A stretch of 64,000 nucleotides of DNA from Paludibacteraceae bacterium (GCA_016283095.1 JAEEMG010000010.1:17998-81997); one strand, 5' to 3'; shown: positions 35,901-44,066, numbered from the stretch's first letter. Numbers and translations are program-made. Notes: generated by a model not told the origin, from the sequence alone.

Positions 35901-38900
35901 GTCATTTTATGACGACAGGGGCAACCAGACGAAAGAGATTGTCGATCCCGACGATGAAAATGAATTTGTTACAGAATACAAGAACATCAACCATTTCGGA
36001 CAGGCTCTTTTGGTTGAGCGTTCGGCAAACGGGACAACACGTCGTTCTGAATTTGAATACTGTCCTTCGGGAAGGTTCATGACTGCCAAGACGGATGAAA
36101 TGGGCGACAGATATGAGTATGACTGGGATGAGAACACTGGTTTGTTGAAGAGTAAGACGGATCGTAAAGGAACAGTCAGCTTCTCCTATGACGGATTTGG
36201 CAATCTGACGAAGACTAATTATGCAGACGGAATAACAGAGACAAGCGTCACAAGATGGGCATCGCCAGAAAACAGTCTGGGGGCAAAATATTACACCTAT
36301 CATGATAAATCTGGAAGTTCCCCCGTCGTCACGTGGTATGACAATGTCGGCAATGAGGTGCTTAAAGAGACATTCGGACTGAACAACAAAAAAATCAGTG
36401 TCTTTACAGAATATAATTCGGATGGAACGAAAAGCAGAGTGTCTGCACCGACATTCTCCTCCGATCCGCAAAGCTGGGCGACTGTGTATTCCTACGATGA
36501 ATACGGAAGAGTCACCAGTCTGATAACACCAGCTGGGGAAAGCACCACCAAATATGAGAAAACTTCCACCACGACAGTATCGCCGGAAGGGAGAAAGAAG
36601 ATGAACTATGACGCTTCGGGAAGGGTTGTTAGCATAGAGACAAACGGCAAATCAGTAAGTTACGAGTATTATCCATCGGGAAAGATTAAGACATCCACTC
36701 CTGAGAATGGAGCCTCTATCAGCGTCGAGTATGATTTGCAGGGAAGACGTACAAGACTGATTGATCCAGACGGTGGAGTTCAGGAGACCAAATACAACGG
36801 TTTCGGCGAACTGCTGTGGTCTGGGCAGTGTGTTCATAAAAAAGGGGATACCATAGCCACAGAATACTCATATGCCCCCAACGGACTGCCGCTTAGCAAG
36901 ACGACAAACGGAAAGACAACCAGCTACAGCTATGATAGTCACAATCGCATCGTCGGTATAGAAATTCAGGGTGAACACAAGCAGTTGTTCACATACGACG
37001 AGTTTGACCGTGTTGTAAGACTGAAGGAGGAGATAGACGGCAAAATATTTGAAAGTCGAAAAGAGTATGACGAGTTTGGACGTGTAAGGAAAGAAACATA
37101 TCCGTCCGGATACTTCACCGTCAACCACTACGACCGCAACGGCATCTTATACGAGGTGACAGACAGTTTGGAACGGTCTGTCTGGAAACTTTTAGAAGAG
37201 GATGCGTATGGTCAGAGTCTCCGAACGCAAAAGGGAACAAAAGAGAGTGTATATGAATATGACGAGCAAGGACACACTCTCTCCATCTATGCAGAAGGTG
37301 TGGTTGACATGCTGTACTCCTATGATTCAAGAGGCAACCTAGAGTCGAGAACGGACAACCTAACAAGCCAGCATGAGATGTTCGGCTACGACGATATGAA
37401 CCGTCTGACAAACTGGGATATTTACCGTGACGGTGCCTTGGTGAAGGAAAATAGTCTGACTTTTGACAGTCAGGGTAACATAATGACGAAGAGCGATCTG
37501 GGCGACTGCGTGCTGAACTATGGTGACAACGGCAGACCGCATGCATTGACATCCATTGAAGGTACCGTAACTGGCATACCAGTCACAAAACTGACGCTCG
37601 CCTACACCGATTTTCAAAAGGTTGAGAAAATTGAGGAGGGGAACAAGAGCTATGGCATATTCTATGGTGTCGACGAACATAGACGCAAATCCGTCTATAT
37701 GGAAAACGGCAAGACAAAACGTGTCCGCTATTATTTCGGAAATTACGAAGAAGAGACAGATTCAATTGGTAATGTCCGAAAAATTCACTACCTTGCAGGC
37801 GGAAGTCTGTTCATACAGAATTGCGGCAACGACACCTTGCTGTATGCCTACCACGATTTCCAGGGCTCTTTGATAGCTTTGACGGATGAAGACGGCAATG
37901 TGCTTGAGCAATATGCGTACGACCCTTGGGGTGCACGCAGAAATCCCGAGAAATGGGAAGAGAAGGATCAGCGTACGAAACTTCTGACAGACAGAGGCTA
38001 CACCGGTCATGAACATATTGATGCGTTCGCCATCATCAACATGAATGGACGCATCTACGATCCGCTCACAGCCACATTCTTCTCAGTCGACCCATACGTG
38101 CAGTCGCCAGATGATTGGCTCAACTACAACCGCTATGCCTACTGCATGTTCAACCCGTTCCTGTATGTGGATCCGAGCGGCTACACTTGGTTCAGCAAGT
38201 TAGGAAACTGGTTTAGAAACAACTGGGAAAGTATAGTCACGACAGTAGTGACGGTAGCTGTCGGAGTTGCAGTCGGAGCCGCTGTGGTAGCTTCATGTGG
38301 AACAGCCGCTCCATTGTTGGTGGCGGTATGTGCTGGAACAGCCGCAGGATTTGCAGGAGGAGTGACCAGCGGAATATTGTCCGGTCAAAGTTTAGGCGGC
38401 GTTATGAAGTCTGGACTTATAGGAGCAGGCACCGGGCTTGTTTGTGGAGCGTTGGGAGGAGTCGCATCCACGGTAGCACCGGCAGGAGCATTGTGGGGCA
38501 GTCTATATGGAGCAGGCACTGGCTCCGTAATTGGCATGGTGGGCAGTGTCATGACGGGAGGCGACATAAAAGAAGGAATAATCTTTGGTGCCGCGACCGG
38601 ACTTGTCGGCGGAGGCATCCAAGGCTATTGTTCAGCCAAGAATCAGGGTCTTAATCCGTGGACGGGAGCAAAACTGCCAGAGACGACGGTGAACACTCCG
38701 AATGTGCCGTTGGAAGTGCAAGCGGAGACGGTTGTTGCGGAAAAAGCAACGACGGGAGTAGATGGTTCTTATTCTGAAAGTACGCAACATTGGACTTCAA
38801 CGAATAAAATTAGTTCTGTAAAAAATGCCTATGCTCATTGGCAGAAACATGGAACAGAATTTCCAGAATTTTTAAATGCAAAACAATATGTGGAAGGTGC

Positions 38901-39072
38901 TAATAACTTTTTGCACAATTCTCCGACAGGTACGTTAGTGAAGATAAGAGTCAATGGAGACATATTAAAATACAATCCAGGAACAAACACGTTTGGTGTA
39001 ATGGACGTAAACGGAGTTCCAAGAACTTTGTTTAGACCTAATGGAGGTATGGAATATTGGTTAAAACAATAA
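32980..39072 (+). CDS. Rhs/YD-repeat polymorphic toxin
   Basis: A 2030-aa secreted protein. After a signal peptide (ending SVCLSVAQ) comes a SpvB-like N-terminus (FGKIGSILNVSAIGSLMYQI; GMNPSIQIVYNSQAGNG), then FG-GAP/VCBS repeats (about 380-780: DDFNNDGISDF, DINGDGYTDV, DITGDGVTDL). Dozens of YD repeats follow (about 1000-1600). The Rhs core ends in GRIYDPLTATFFSVDPYVQS and YAYCMFNPFLYVDPSGYT (about 1690-1730). A Gly/Ala-rich hydrophobic stretch (1750-1890) precedes the junction GIQGYCSAK, QGLNPWTGAKLPE. The variable tip (about 1924-2030; WQKHGTEFPEF, NTFGVMDVNGVPRTLFRP) resembles BECR-fold ribonuclease toxins. The YD shell encloses the tip until delivery to rival cells. Confidence 0.9.
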   Translation: MFQKVLLLAWLLLIRSVCLSVAQNPYAQPEGGDSSFPDFGKELYLMSDGTFTDDKTQGVVFGKIGSILNVSAIGSLMYQIPIEVPSGVNGMNPSIQIVYNSQAGNGIAGYGFNLSCVSSIYRARKNLFSEGKLDAIHLTDEDNIELDGARLILASGNNLADGSNYRTQEETYCDITFHSGDNNDGSYFSVVTKEGVTMVYGASSDARVESQTSGVPLIWLLKKVTDQNGNYMSYEYGLDDEKGEFWLSKILYTGNEKAKVAPTCVVEFSYDSDRKDSRLQFTAGSKLSSTKLLRTVEVKTNGELLKTYTLSYFFDGFYNKLKSITLSNNNEERLAPIVLNWGSLDKINESAHKIEKYVFVPFAEDDDCYDEYSVLVDDFNNDGISDFIKTNSDLPTGFSAIEGVIVEWNLYLSRKTESGVMYEKAMEVPMDYFIGALLLHSLDINKDGMKDLIEVKRSGSYYWVDVLLNDGEGTFIRQNFETEIVLTDSDKSQLEFNDFDGDGFVEMLVLHKEETETYEDVDFADWYKIDIEGKLFSKISSFSYKSRYLTVDSRYSITDLNGNGLPEIYNRASHEAFEFDSNTKNFEKIDFEEIPLYLDMDAGADFVDINGDGYTDVIAVSQYEYENKWKIMLSTGTGFVEIPCPLKMECEKNSPYVEDCIAKGKRFFADYNNDGTLDILEIINDELTFHYFTGSGFVSKKYLQNELPDILTNKLYYNKHIPFYDITGDGVTDLISLSKNGLDVHIVHTPEIGRYLSQINDGLMSIHNVDYKTLSDPVFYQSGQDEISSKVTQLCIPIHVVSQITTESGNYESTEKYYYKGLRFHQEKGILGFEEFTQDNETLNKRKTIKYGYDTILFNPHPVEETTSTSVTGRPIENVVFEHKTENLGTKSGKRCFKYVAKKTVTNRLTGMTTVIEASDYENGNPQKITTTQGDVVEEKTMTYERKGSWCKNRVSCLTTKMFADGQEQIRKVLSFYDDRGNQTKEIVDPDDENEFVTEYKNINHFGQALLVERSANGTTRRSEFEYCPSGRFMTAKTDEMGDRYEYDWDENTGLLKSKTDRKGTVSFSYDGFGNLTKTNYADGITETSVTRWASPENSLGAKYYTYHDKSGSSPVVTWYDNVGNEVLKETFGLNNKKISVFTEYNSDGTKSRVSAPTFSSDPQSWATVYSYDEYGRVTSLITPAGESTTKYEKTSTTTVSPEGRKKMNYDASGRVVSIETNGKSVSYEYYPSGKIKTSTPENGASISVEYDLQGRRTRLIDPDGGVQETKYNGFGELLWSGQCVHKKGDTIATEYSYAPNGLPLSKTTNGKTTSYSYDSHNRIVGIEIQGEHKQLFTYDEFDRVVRLKEEIDGKIFESRKEYDEFGRVRKETYPSGYFTVNHYDRNGILYEVTDSLERSVWKLLEEDAYGQSLRTQKGTKESVYEYDEQGHTLSIYAEGVVDMLYSYDSRGNLESRTDNLTSQHEMFGYDDMNRLTNWDIYRDGALVKENSLTFDSQGNIMTKSDLGDCVLNYGDNGRPHALTSIEGTVTGIPVTKLTLAYTDFQKVEKIEEGNKSYGIFYGVDEHRRKSVYMENGKTKRVRYYFGNYEEETDSIGNVRKIHYLAGGSLFIQNCGNDTLLYAYHDFQGSLIALTDEDGNVLEQYAYDPWGARRNPEKWEEKDQRTKLLTDRGYTGHEHIDAFAIINMNGRIYDPLTATFFSVDPYVQSPDDWLNYNRYAYCMFNPFLYVDPSGYTWFSKLGNWFRNNWESIVTTVVTVAVGVAVGAAVVASCGTAAPLLVAVCAGTAAGFAGGVTSGILSGQSLGGVMKSGLIGAGTGLVCGALGGVASTVAPAGALWGSLYGAGTGSVIGMVGSVMTGGDIKEGIIFGAATGLVGGGIQGYCSAKNQGLNPWTGAKLPETTVNTPNVPLEVQAETVVAEKATTGVDGSYSESTQHWTSTNKISSVKNAYAHWQKHGTEFPEFLNAKQYVEGANNFLHNSPTGTLVKIRVNGDILKYNPGTNTFGVMDVNGVPRTLFRPNGGMEYWLKQ
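38587..38750 (+). repeat. Rhs pre-toxin junction repeat, copy A (in rhs)
   Basis: Codes for FGAATGLVGGGIQGYCSAKN, then QGLNPWTGAKLPETTVNTPN. Partial copies recur at 39390, 40416, 42081 and 43906, each at the head of a displaced tip. Confidence 0.85.
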
Positions 39073-39085
39073 TTTTTTTATAGAA

Positions 39086-39343
39086 ATGAATAGACATAAT
39101 TGCAGAGTTTGTGGGTATTATATTGATGATTTACCATGGGGTAAAGATGGCAATTGTCCTACTTATGAAATTTGTCCTTGTTGTGGGGTCGAATTTGGAA
39201 ATGAAGATTGTACAAAGGAATCTACAAAACAATATAGAGAAAAATGGATAAATGGAGGAGCAAAATGGTTTGAACCAGAAGAAAAGCCCCAAAACTGGAA
39301 TAAGGAGGAACAATTTATAAATATTCCACAAGAATTTTTATAA
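39086..39343 (+). CDS. Putative immunity protein to the Rhs tip (Cys-rich)
   Basis: An 85-aa cytosolic protein with two Cys pairs (CRVCGYY and CPCCGVEFG) that probably bind zinc. It also has REKWINGGAKWFEPEEKPQN. It begins 13 bases after the rhs stop, the standard place for the cognate immunity gene. I know no experimentally characterised homologue; the role is inferred from position. Confidence 0.6.
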   Translation: MNRHNCRVCGYYIDDLPWGKDGNCPTYEICPCCGVEFGNEDCTKESTKQYREKWINGGAKWFEPEEKPQNWNKEEQFINIPQEFL

Positions 39344-39389
39344 ATCAAACAAATCGCATCTACGAGTTTTCTTGTGAGGTGACGAGAGT

Positions 39390-39489
39390 GTGCCGCGGCC
39401 GGGCTTGTCAGTGGAGGCTTCCAAGGCTACTGTTCAGCCAAGAGTCAGGGGCTTAACCCGTGGACGGGAGCAAAACTGTCAGAGACGAC
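39390..39489 (+). repeat. Rhs junction repeat, copy B
   Basis: 100 bases matching copy A (codes for GFQGYCSAKSQGLNPWTGAK). It opens orphan cassette 1. Confidence 0.8.
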
Positions 39490-39607
39490 AAATTCGCAAA
39501 TTAAACAAAACAGAATAAATGGAAGAATAGCAGAAGATGTTTCTGGAATTGAACAATCAAGTAAAGCAAGAATTCCATCTGCGACGGGAACGGCAAAGTA
39601 TCCCTAA
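39391..39607 (+). pseudogene. Orphan Rhs tip 1, truncated
   Basis: Open in the rhs frame from the junction through NGRIAEDVSGIEQSSKARIP and SATGTAKYP to a TAA at 39605-39607. There is no start codon or promoter for it. The GTAKY segment resembles the beginning of restriction-endonuclease-fold Rhs toxins, where a long nuclease domain normally follows. Here only the first 40 or so tip residues remain. Confidence 0.65.
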
Positions 39608-39639
39608 CAAATTCATTATAAATTTTTAATAATGAGTAT

Positions 39640-40281
39640 ATGAATAGAATTTGGTATCGAAACACGACTTGGAATGAAGAGATTGAAAATTCATTCTTCA
39701 AGAAATTAGGAAGAGTGAAAGATAAGAGTATGCGAGCTCAGTATCTTAAACTTCAGGCAGGATCATTAGCGTATACTAAAACTCCTGCATTAATGGATGT
39801 TGCGGAAAAGTTACTAAACAAACAATTGACTGAATATTCAGACGTGGTGCTGTTTGTTTCAAGTGCATATGGCTTATTGGGAGATATTCAAGGATTTAAA
39901 GGTATTTATAATCAGGCAATTGATTTATATAAAAAAGCAATTGATTTTGAAGCAACGTATCCTAATTATATTTCACCATCTTTTATGGATTATGCTGAAT
40001 TAGCCATAAAAACAAAAAGAACAGATTTGTATGATGATGTAGAGAAAATTTTTTCTGAAAAACGATACGATAGTGCTTCAAGTTTTCCTTTCGCTCTCTA
40101 TAAGAAATATTCTATTTTGTCGATAATAAGCAAGTATAAAAAAGACATGGAGAAGTCGAAGTACTATGCTGACTTAGCAGAAGAAAATGCTCAAAAACAA
40201 GAAACGGGCTTAAACAACCATCAAACACTTGGCTTAGTGACTAAAAGAGAAGAGATTTTGGATGAAATGGTTCGAAAATAA
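39640..40281 (+). CDS. Orphan immunity-like protein 1 (TPR-like)
   Basis: A 213-aa, all-helical cytosolic protein with TPR-like pairs (IYNQAIDLYKKAIDFEATYP; FMDYAELAIKTKRTDLYDDV). It lies 32 bases after the truncated tip 1 and is probably its immunity protein, kept after decay of the toxin. Low GC and relaxed codons match the cassette region. Function is inferred from position. Confidence 0.6.
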   Translation: MNRIWYRNTTWNEEIENSFFKKLGRVKDKSMRAQYLKLQAGSLAYTKTPALMDVAEKLLNKQLTEYSDVVLFVSSAYGLLGDIQGFKGIYNQAIDLYKKAIDFEATYPNYISPSFMDYAELAIKTKRTDLYDDVEKIFSEKRYDSASSFPFALYKKYSILSIISKYKKDMEKSKYYADLAEENAQKQETGLNNHQTLGLVTKREEILDEMVRK

Positions 40282-40408
40282 AACTGACAAAAAAGACAAT
40301 AAGGCTTTTGTTGTGGCAATTGGTATGTCAGAATCAGGAACTGTAAATGACAGAATATCCTTCCTTCTTTTTCCTGCGAATCTGAAGAACAAGCTATCTC
40401 AAATGTGA
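40262..40408 (+). CDS. Short ORF overlapping immunity gene 1 (48 aa)
   Basis: A 48-codon frame (MKWFENKTDKKDNKAFVVAI, then GMSESGTVNDRISFLLFPAN) starting inside the end of the TPR-like gene and stopping just before junction copy C. It reads like the N-terminus of a longer protein that was cut by the next cassette. It is probably a remnant of a second immunity gene. Confidence 0.35.
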   Translation: MKWFENKTDKKDNKAFVVAIGMSESGTVNDRISFLLFPANLKNKLSQM

Positions 40409-40415
40409 TAAAGTT

Positions 40416-40478
40416 TTGTCGGAGGAGGCATCCAAGGCTACTGTTCAGCCAAGAGTCAGGGGCTTAATCCGTGGACGG
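40416..40478 (+). repeat. Rhs junction repeat, copy C
   Basis: 63 bases matching the core of copy A, ending at CCGTGGACGG. It opens orphan cassette 2. Confidence 0.8.
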
Positions 40479-40807
40479 TGAAAACCCAAGGTCCAGAATA
40501 CAATAAATACATCTTAAGCGAGAATGGCATATATTCGACGCAAAAAGGATTGAATGAAGAGAAAGTGAGTATGTACCTTGAACAAATGAAAAATGGAACG
40601 TTTGATAAAAGTTCGCAAATAAGAGTTCTCGAACATAATGGAGCATATTATATCTCTGATGGTCATTCTCGAATAACTGCGGCGTATCGTTATTATATGG
40701 AAACAGGTGATGATTCGTACATTTTTACATTGAAAAATAATGCATATATTTTTAATCGTTGCGATCCATCCGAATATGGTCTGAAAAACACGCATCTGTT
40801 CAAATAA
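40418..40807 (+). pseudogene. Orphan Rhs tip 2, ParB-like domain
   Basis: The rhs frame is open from the junction (VGGGIQGYCSAKSQGLNPWT) into a complete-looking 109-aa tip, VKTQGPEYNKYILSENGIYS through NTHLFK. The segment VLEHNGAYYISDGHSRITAA matches the ParB/Srx-type nuclease motif (DGHxR). No ATG precedes it and an in-frame TAA is at 40409-40411. It is silent unless recombined onto rhs or started at GTG 40478. The domain appears intact. Confidence 0.65.
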
Positions 40808-40816
40808 TGAATCATT

Positions 40817-41560
40817 ATGAAAAGAATAATATTAAAACCACGAAGTGAGTTTTCCATTTTATTGCCTGAAATGAAGGAGGGTGATGTTCTGATTCATTTT
40901 GCCCTTCATCCTCAAGGCAAAAACGTAAGATATGTGGAGTCGAATAAAGATAAGTTTGAAATATACACGGAACCGCATTGGATAGAATGTGGTTTGATGG
41001 AAAAAGGATTGCTCCATGACTTGGATTTGATTAATGAACACCTTGATGAGATTGGTGATTATGGAACTCTTGAATATGAATCTTTGAATGAAATTTGCTG
41101 TATTAAAGAAAAAAGAATAAAGAAAAAGGACTTAGATTATATAGGAAATGCAGAAAGACGATTAATCTATATCTTATATCGGAGACTTAAGAAAGATAAG
41201 TTTTTAGAAATAAATTTGGTGGGATTAGCACCAGATTCTATAAGATCCTTTTTTCAATATGCTTTGGATACTCATGATAAATGTCCTATGACTTCATATC
41301 TTTTCATCGTGTATGTAGATGGGACTTTTTATGATACAATTGAAAATCCAACAATGGTTGTGAGCGAAGAGAGTATTAACGATATTTTTAGCTTATTGGA
41401 AGCAATGTTTTCCTATAACAGAAAAATTTTTGAAATGGAATGGCAGAAACGTCATAATTCTATTATGACGACGACCAAGAAAAAGATAACGTTTTGCAAA
41501 TGGTATGCAAAATTAAAAAAGAAGTTAAATGAGTGTGTATATAGAATTAAGTTACATTAA
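40817..41560 (+). CDS. Orphan immunity-like protein 2
   Basis: A 247-aa cytosolic protein (MKRIILKPRSEFSILLPEMK at the start) with a basic C-terminus. No family is recognised. It starts nine bases after the ParB-like tip and so is its likely immunity protein. AT-rich codon use matches the neighbouring cassettes. Confidence 0.6.
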   Translation: MKRIILKPRSEFSILLPEMKEGDVLIHFALHPQGKNVRYVESNKDKFEIYTEPHWIECGLMEKGLLHDLDLINEHLDEIGDYGTLEYESLNEICCIKEKRIKKKDLDYIGNAERRLIYILYRRLKKDKFLEINLVGLAPDSIRSFFQYALDTHDKCPMTSYLFIVYVDGTFYDTIENPTMVVSEESINDIFSLLEAMFSYNRKIFEMEWQKRHNSIMTTTKKKITFCKWYAKLKKKLNECVYRIKLH

Positions 41561-41651
41561 TATGTTAGAAATCTCCTTTGGGGAGATATAGAACTATGAT
41601 AATATTGTTCACTAAAAATAAGAACAATATTTTGAATAGATATAAAGGAAA

Positions 41652-42050
41652 ATGATTGGAAAAATTGATTTATTGGATAGAGAAAAAAGTGGTATTGTAG
41701 AAAAAAATTTTTTTCAAAATATCCCTTTGGTAAAAGAAAATGGAAATAGTTGCATTATACAAATTATTTCAGAAGATTCCTTAAAAAAATTCTATCTTTT
41801 TAAAGACGGAATTTATTCTTTTTTTCTAACTTACGAATTGTTCTATTTTTTAGTAATTATAATGAAAAATAAAAAATTCGCACTGAGACAATACGATGAT
41901 GATATTTTTGCCATCAATTTAACTGAAGATGAATTGGCAGATGTTTACGAAACAGTATCCGACCTGATACCAGGAAGTTTTGACTATCACAATAAACCAA
42001 CATTAATAACTAATAAGTTAGAACTTTTGGTAGATATTTTTATGCTGTAA
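41652..42050 (+). CDS. Orphan immunity-like protein 3
   Basis: A 132-aa protein (MIGKIDLLDREKSGIVEKNF at the start) with alternating strands and a C-terminal helix (LTEDELADVYETVSDLI). The pattern is that of small alpha/beta immunity proteins. No toxin tip lies between it and the preceding immunity gene, so its toxin has been lost or it guards against an external one. Confidence 0.5.
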   Translation: MIGKIDLLDREKSGIVEKNFFQNIPLVKENGNSCIIQIISEDSLKKFYLFKDGIYSFFLTYELFYFLVIIMKNKKFALRQYDDDIFAINLTEDELADVYETVSDLIPGSFDYHNKPTLITNKLELLVDIFML

Positions 42051-42080
42051 AAACCTCTATTTTTGGGGCTTTATAAAACC

Positions 42081-42253
42081 TCTACGGCACAGCACTCGGC
42101 GGAGTTAGTGCGACAATAAACGGTGGCGACACCTGCGAGGAAATCATCTTCGGTGCCGCGACCAGACTTGTCGGCGGAGGTTTCCAAGGCTATTGCTCAG
42201 CCAAGATTCAGGGGCTTAATCCGTGGACGGGAAAAACTGCCAGAGACGACGGT
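42081..42253 (+). repeat. Rhs junction repeat, copy D
   Basis: The longest displaced junction. It aligns with the Gly-rich segment (LYGTALGGVSATINGGD) and then FGAATRLVGGGFQGYCSAK. A two-base loss at GGGAAAAAC (GGGAGCAAAAC in copy A) shifts the frame after PWTG. Confidence 0.8.
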
Positions 42254-42364
42254 TATTACACGATTGGAATGTATCCTAACGGTGAAGTCTATCATAGATG
42301 CTTTTATAAAAAAGGAAAGCTTCCTATGTTCATTAACATTTATAATGGTATATGCAATGAGTAA
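42084..42364 (+). pseudogene. Orphan Rhs tip 3, short and frame-shifted at the junction
   Basis: From the junction the rhs frame continues as WTGKTARDDGYYTIGMYPNG and EVYHRCFYKKGKLPMFINIY to a TAA at 42362-42364. The tip is only about 43 residues and may be the end of a larger domain. Its stop overlaps the ATG of the next immunity gene (ATGAGTAA), so toxin-immunity coupling has been preserved. An in-frame TAA precedes the junction. Confidence 0.55.
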
Positions 42365-42773
42365 AATTAATTTTTATAATGGAGACAGAACATTAAAAAT
42401 GTCTTTTTCGGATTTTCTTTTTCAAAAGAATATGCCTAATTTCGATAATTTTATATCATTTCGAATAAATGTAAAGAATAACTTTGTTCAAGCATCTGTT
42501 GAAACAGAATCATTGGAAGAGGATTTTACGAATTTTATCTTAAAATTGCGAGATTTATACGAAATGAGAGTTAAACAAATTTCTTTTGTTCAGACAATCG
42601 AAAAGAACATAGTGATTGATTTTAAGCAAAAAGAATCGGAATATATAGATGTTTTAGTAAGAATCGATCATTATATTGAAGAAGCAACTTTACAGTTTGA
42701 ATATGAAATCGACCAATCATTTTTGCCAGAATTGATAGAAGAGATAGAGACAACATTGGAAGAACTTAGGTAG
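42357..42773 (+). CDS. Orphan immunity-like protein 4 (WapI-like pattern)
   Basis: A 138-aa protein. ATG 42357 is preferred over an artificial upstream extension through the junction repeat because it overlaps the tip-3 stop. The layout MSKINFYNGDRTLKMSFSDF, an internal LEEDFTNFILKLRDLYE helix and the ending FLPELIEEIETTLEEL resembles WapI-type immunity proteins. The assignment is by pattern only. Confidence 0.55.
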   Translation: MSKINFYNGDRTLKMSFSDFLFQKNMPNFDNFISFRINVKNNFVQASVETESLEEDFTNFILKLRDLYEMRVKQISFVQTIEKNIVIDFKQKESEYIDVLVRIDHYIEEATLQFEYEIDQSFLPELIEEIETTLEELR

Positions 42774-42867
42774 GATACTTCACCGTCAACCACTACGATC
42801 CGCTCACAGCCAGCTGCATGTTCAACCCGTTCCTATATGTGGATCCAGAAGAGTGTCAGTCCTGGAT
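42774..42867 (+). pseudogene. Collapsed rhs core remnant (patchwork of three fragments)
   Basis: Three pieces of rhs are fused here: GGATACTTCACCGTCAACCA plus CTACGA (as 37108-37133), CTACGATCCGCTCACAGCCA (as 38055-38074), and CTGCATGTTCAACCCGTTCC followed by TATATGTGGATCC (as 38142-38173, with one change). The first two share CTACGA, so the join is at microhomology. This is what is left of a second full-length rhs core ahead of the next immunity genes. Confidence 0.75.
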
Positions 42868-42896
42868 TTAAATGGTGGAAATAAAAATAAAGAAAA

Positions 42897-43439
42897 ATGA
42901 AACAATTGGAAATATTTAAGGAAAATCTGAAGTTCACGCAATGGGGAGAACTTTATGCAGGAATCAAAATGAATTGGATAACCACATCTGACGTGTTGTT
43001 TTTTTGTGAAAATCAACTAATCAATAATGTTGATGAGGATGTATATGTTGATTTATACCTTTCTTTAGAAGAGTCTTTGTTTTGTTTCTTGGAAAAATTG
43101 AAAGAGCTGACAGCGAAAGAAGGCGAACCTATCATAAAAAATGAAGATGAAAAAACTGATGATGGCTTTTTTTATATTCCATCGCAATATTTTAGAATTT
43201 GGGAATTGGAATTTTTATTGCGAATAAGAAATAAAGAGGCATCCGAAGTCGATAAAATCAGTGAAATAACAGATTTGTTTGATTTTATGAATTATCCAGA
43301 GCCATGGAAAGATTTTTATCTTTTTTCCAATCATGAAAAAAACAGATCTGATTCTATTTCAACGGGATATATGAGATTTCAAAAATATGTTCAAAATGAG
43401 ATAATGTATTTTAAAAATTATAATCAATCAAAATTGTGA
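42897..43439 (+). CDS. Orphan immunity-like protein 5 (DUF2247-like)
   Basis: A 180-aa cytosolic protein. The N-terminal segment FTQWGELYAGIKMNWITTSD through VLFFCENQL resembles DUF2247 proteins, which accompany polymorphic toxins. The C-terminal half is helical with WKDFYLFSNHEKNRSDS. It follows a collapsed rhs core whose tip has been deleted. Function is by association. Confidence 0.55.
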   Translation: MKQLEIFKENLKFTQWGELYAGIKMNWITTSDVLFFCENQLINNVDEDVYVDLYLSLEESLFCFLEKLKELTAKEGEPIIKNEDEKTDDGFFYIPSQYFRIWELEFLLRIRNKEASEVDKISEITDLFDFMNYPEPWKDFYLFSNHEKNRSDSISTGYMRFQKYVQNEIMYFKNYNQSKL

Positions 43440-43474
43440 TGTTGTAACAGTAATGCCTCGATAAAATTTGATAT

Positions 43475-43888
43475 ATGTTACATGTAGATATAAATGCTGA
43501 CAATATAGTTTTTTCTATTAGCCCAAGATACATATCAAAAGAAGAGTCTTTTGATTTGATATTGGTGAATTCAGATGTGAGATTGTCGGCCAAAGGATTG
43601 ACTTTGAACGAAGAGATAGAATTGTTTGATTATGATTTTGTCTCTTTGCGAAATAAGTTGGAATTGTTGGTGAGTAATAAAGAAGACGTTGTGTCTTGGA
43701 ATACGGAAGAAGAAACAATATTTTTTACTATAACGAAAAAAGAACAATGTTTTATTTGGAATTTAAGATATATCATTGGAGGAAAAGAAGATGATTTCTT
43801 GAATTTTAATTTTGTGTTATCCGAAACGGATATGAATAGTATAATTAGTGAATTATATTCGATAATAGATTGGATCAATATGAGTTAA
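43475..43888 (+). CDS. Orphan immunity-like protein 6
   Basis: A 137-aa alpha/beta protein (MLHVDINADNIVFSISPRYI at the start; FVLSETDMNSIISELYSIID near the end). The end pattern resembles that of the WapI-like immunity protein at 42357. It lies 35 bases after the DUF2247-like gene. No toxin tip precedes it. Confidence 0.5.
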   Translation: MLHVDINADNIVFSISPRYISKEESFDLILVNSDVRLSAKGLTLNEEIELFDYDFVSLRNKLELLVSNKEDVVSWNTEEETIFFTITKKEQCFIWNLRYIIGGKEDDFLNFNFVLSETDMNSIISELYSIIDWINMS

Positions 43889-43905
43889 TTCTACTTTATA
43901 ATATT

Positions 43906-44066
43906 GAGGCATCCAAGGCTATTGTTCAGCCAAGAGTCAGGGGCTTAATCCGTGGACGGGAGCAAAACTGCCAGAGACGACGGTGAACACTCCGAATGTG
44001 CCTTTTGAAGTGCAGACGGAGATGACCGTGGCAGAGAAAGTAACGACGAAAAACAAGGAGGTGAAT
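43906..44066 (+). repeat. Rhs junction repeat, copy E, in frame with the next gene
   Basis: About 143 bases match copy A, continuing further than any other copy (KLPETTVNTPNVPFEVQTEM). The rhs frame runs without a stop into the YgiT-type zinc-finger gene. Confidence 0.8.

Noticed and set aside
35302..37765. Long minus-strand open frames within rhs (up to 189 codons)
   Set aside because: They are shadows of the YD-repeat coding sequence, with biased composition and no start context.
42123..42356. N-terminal extension of the 42357 immunity gene (to a 216-codon frame)
   Set aside because: It is junction repeat D read in a non-rhs frame; the ATG at 42357 overlapping the tip stop is the natural start.
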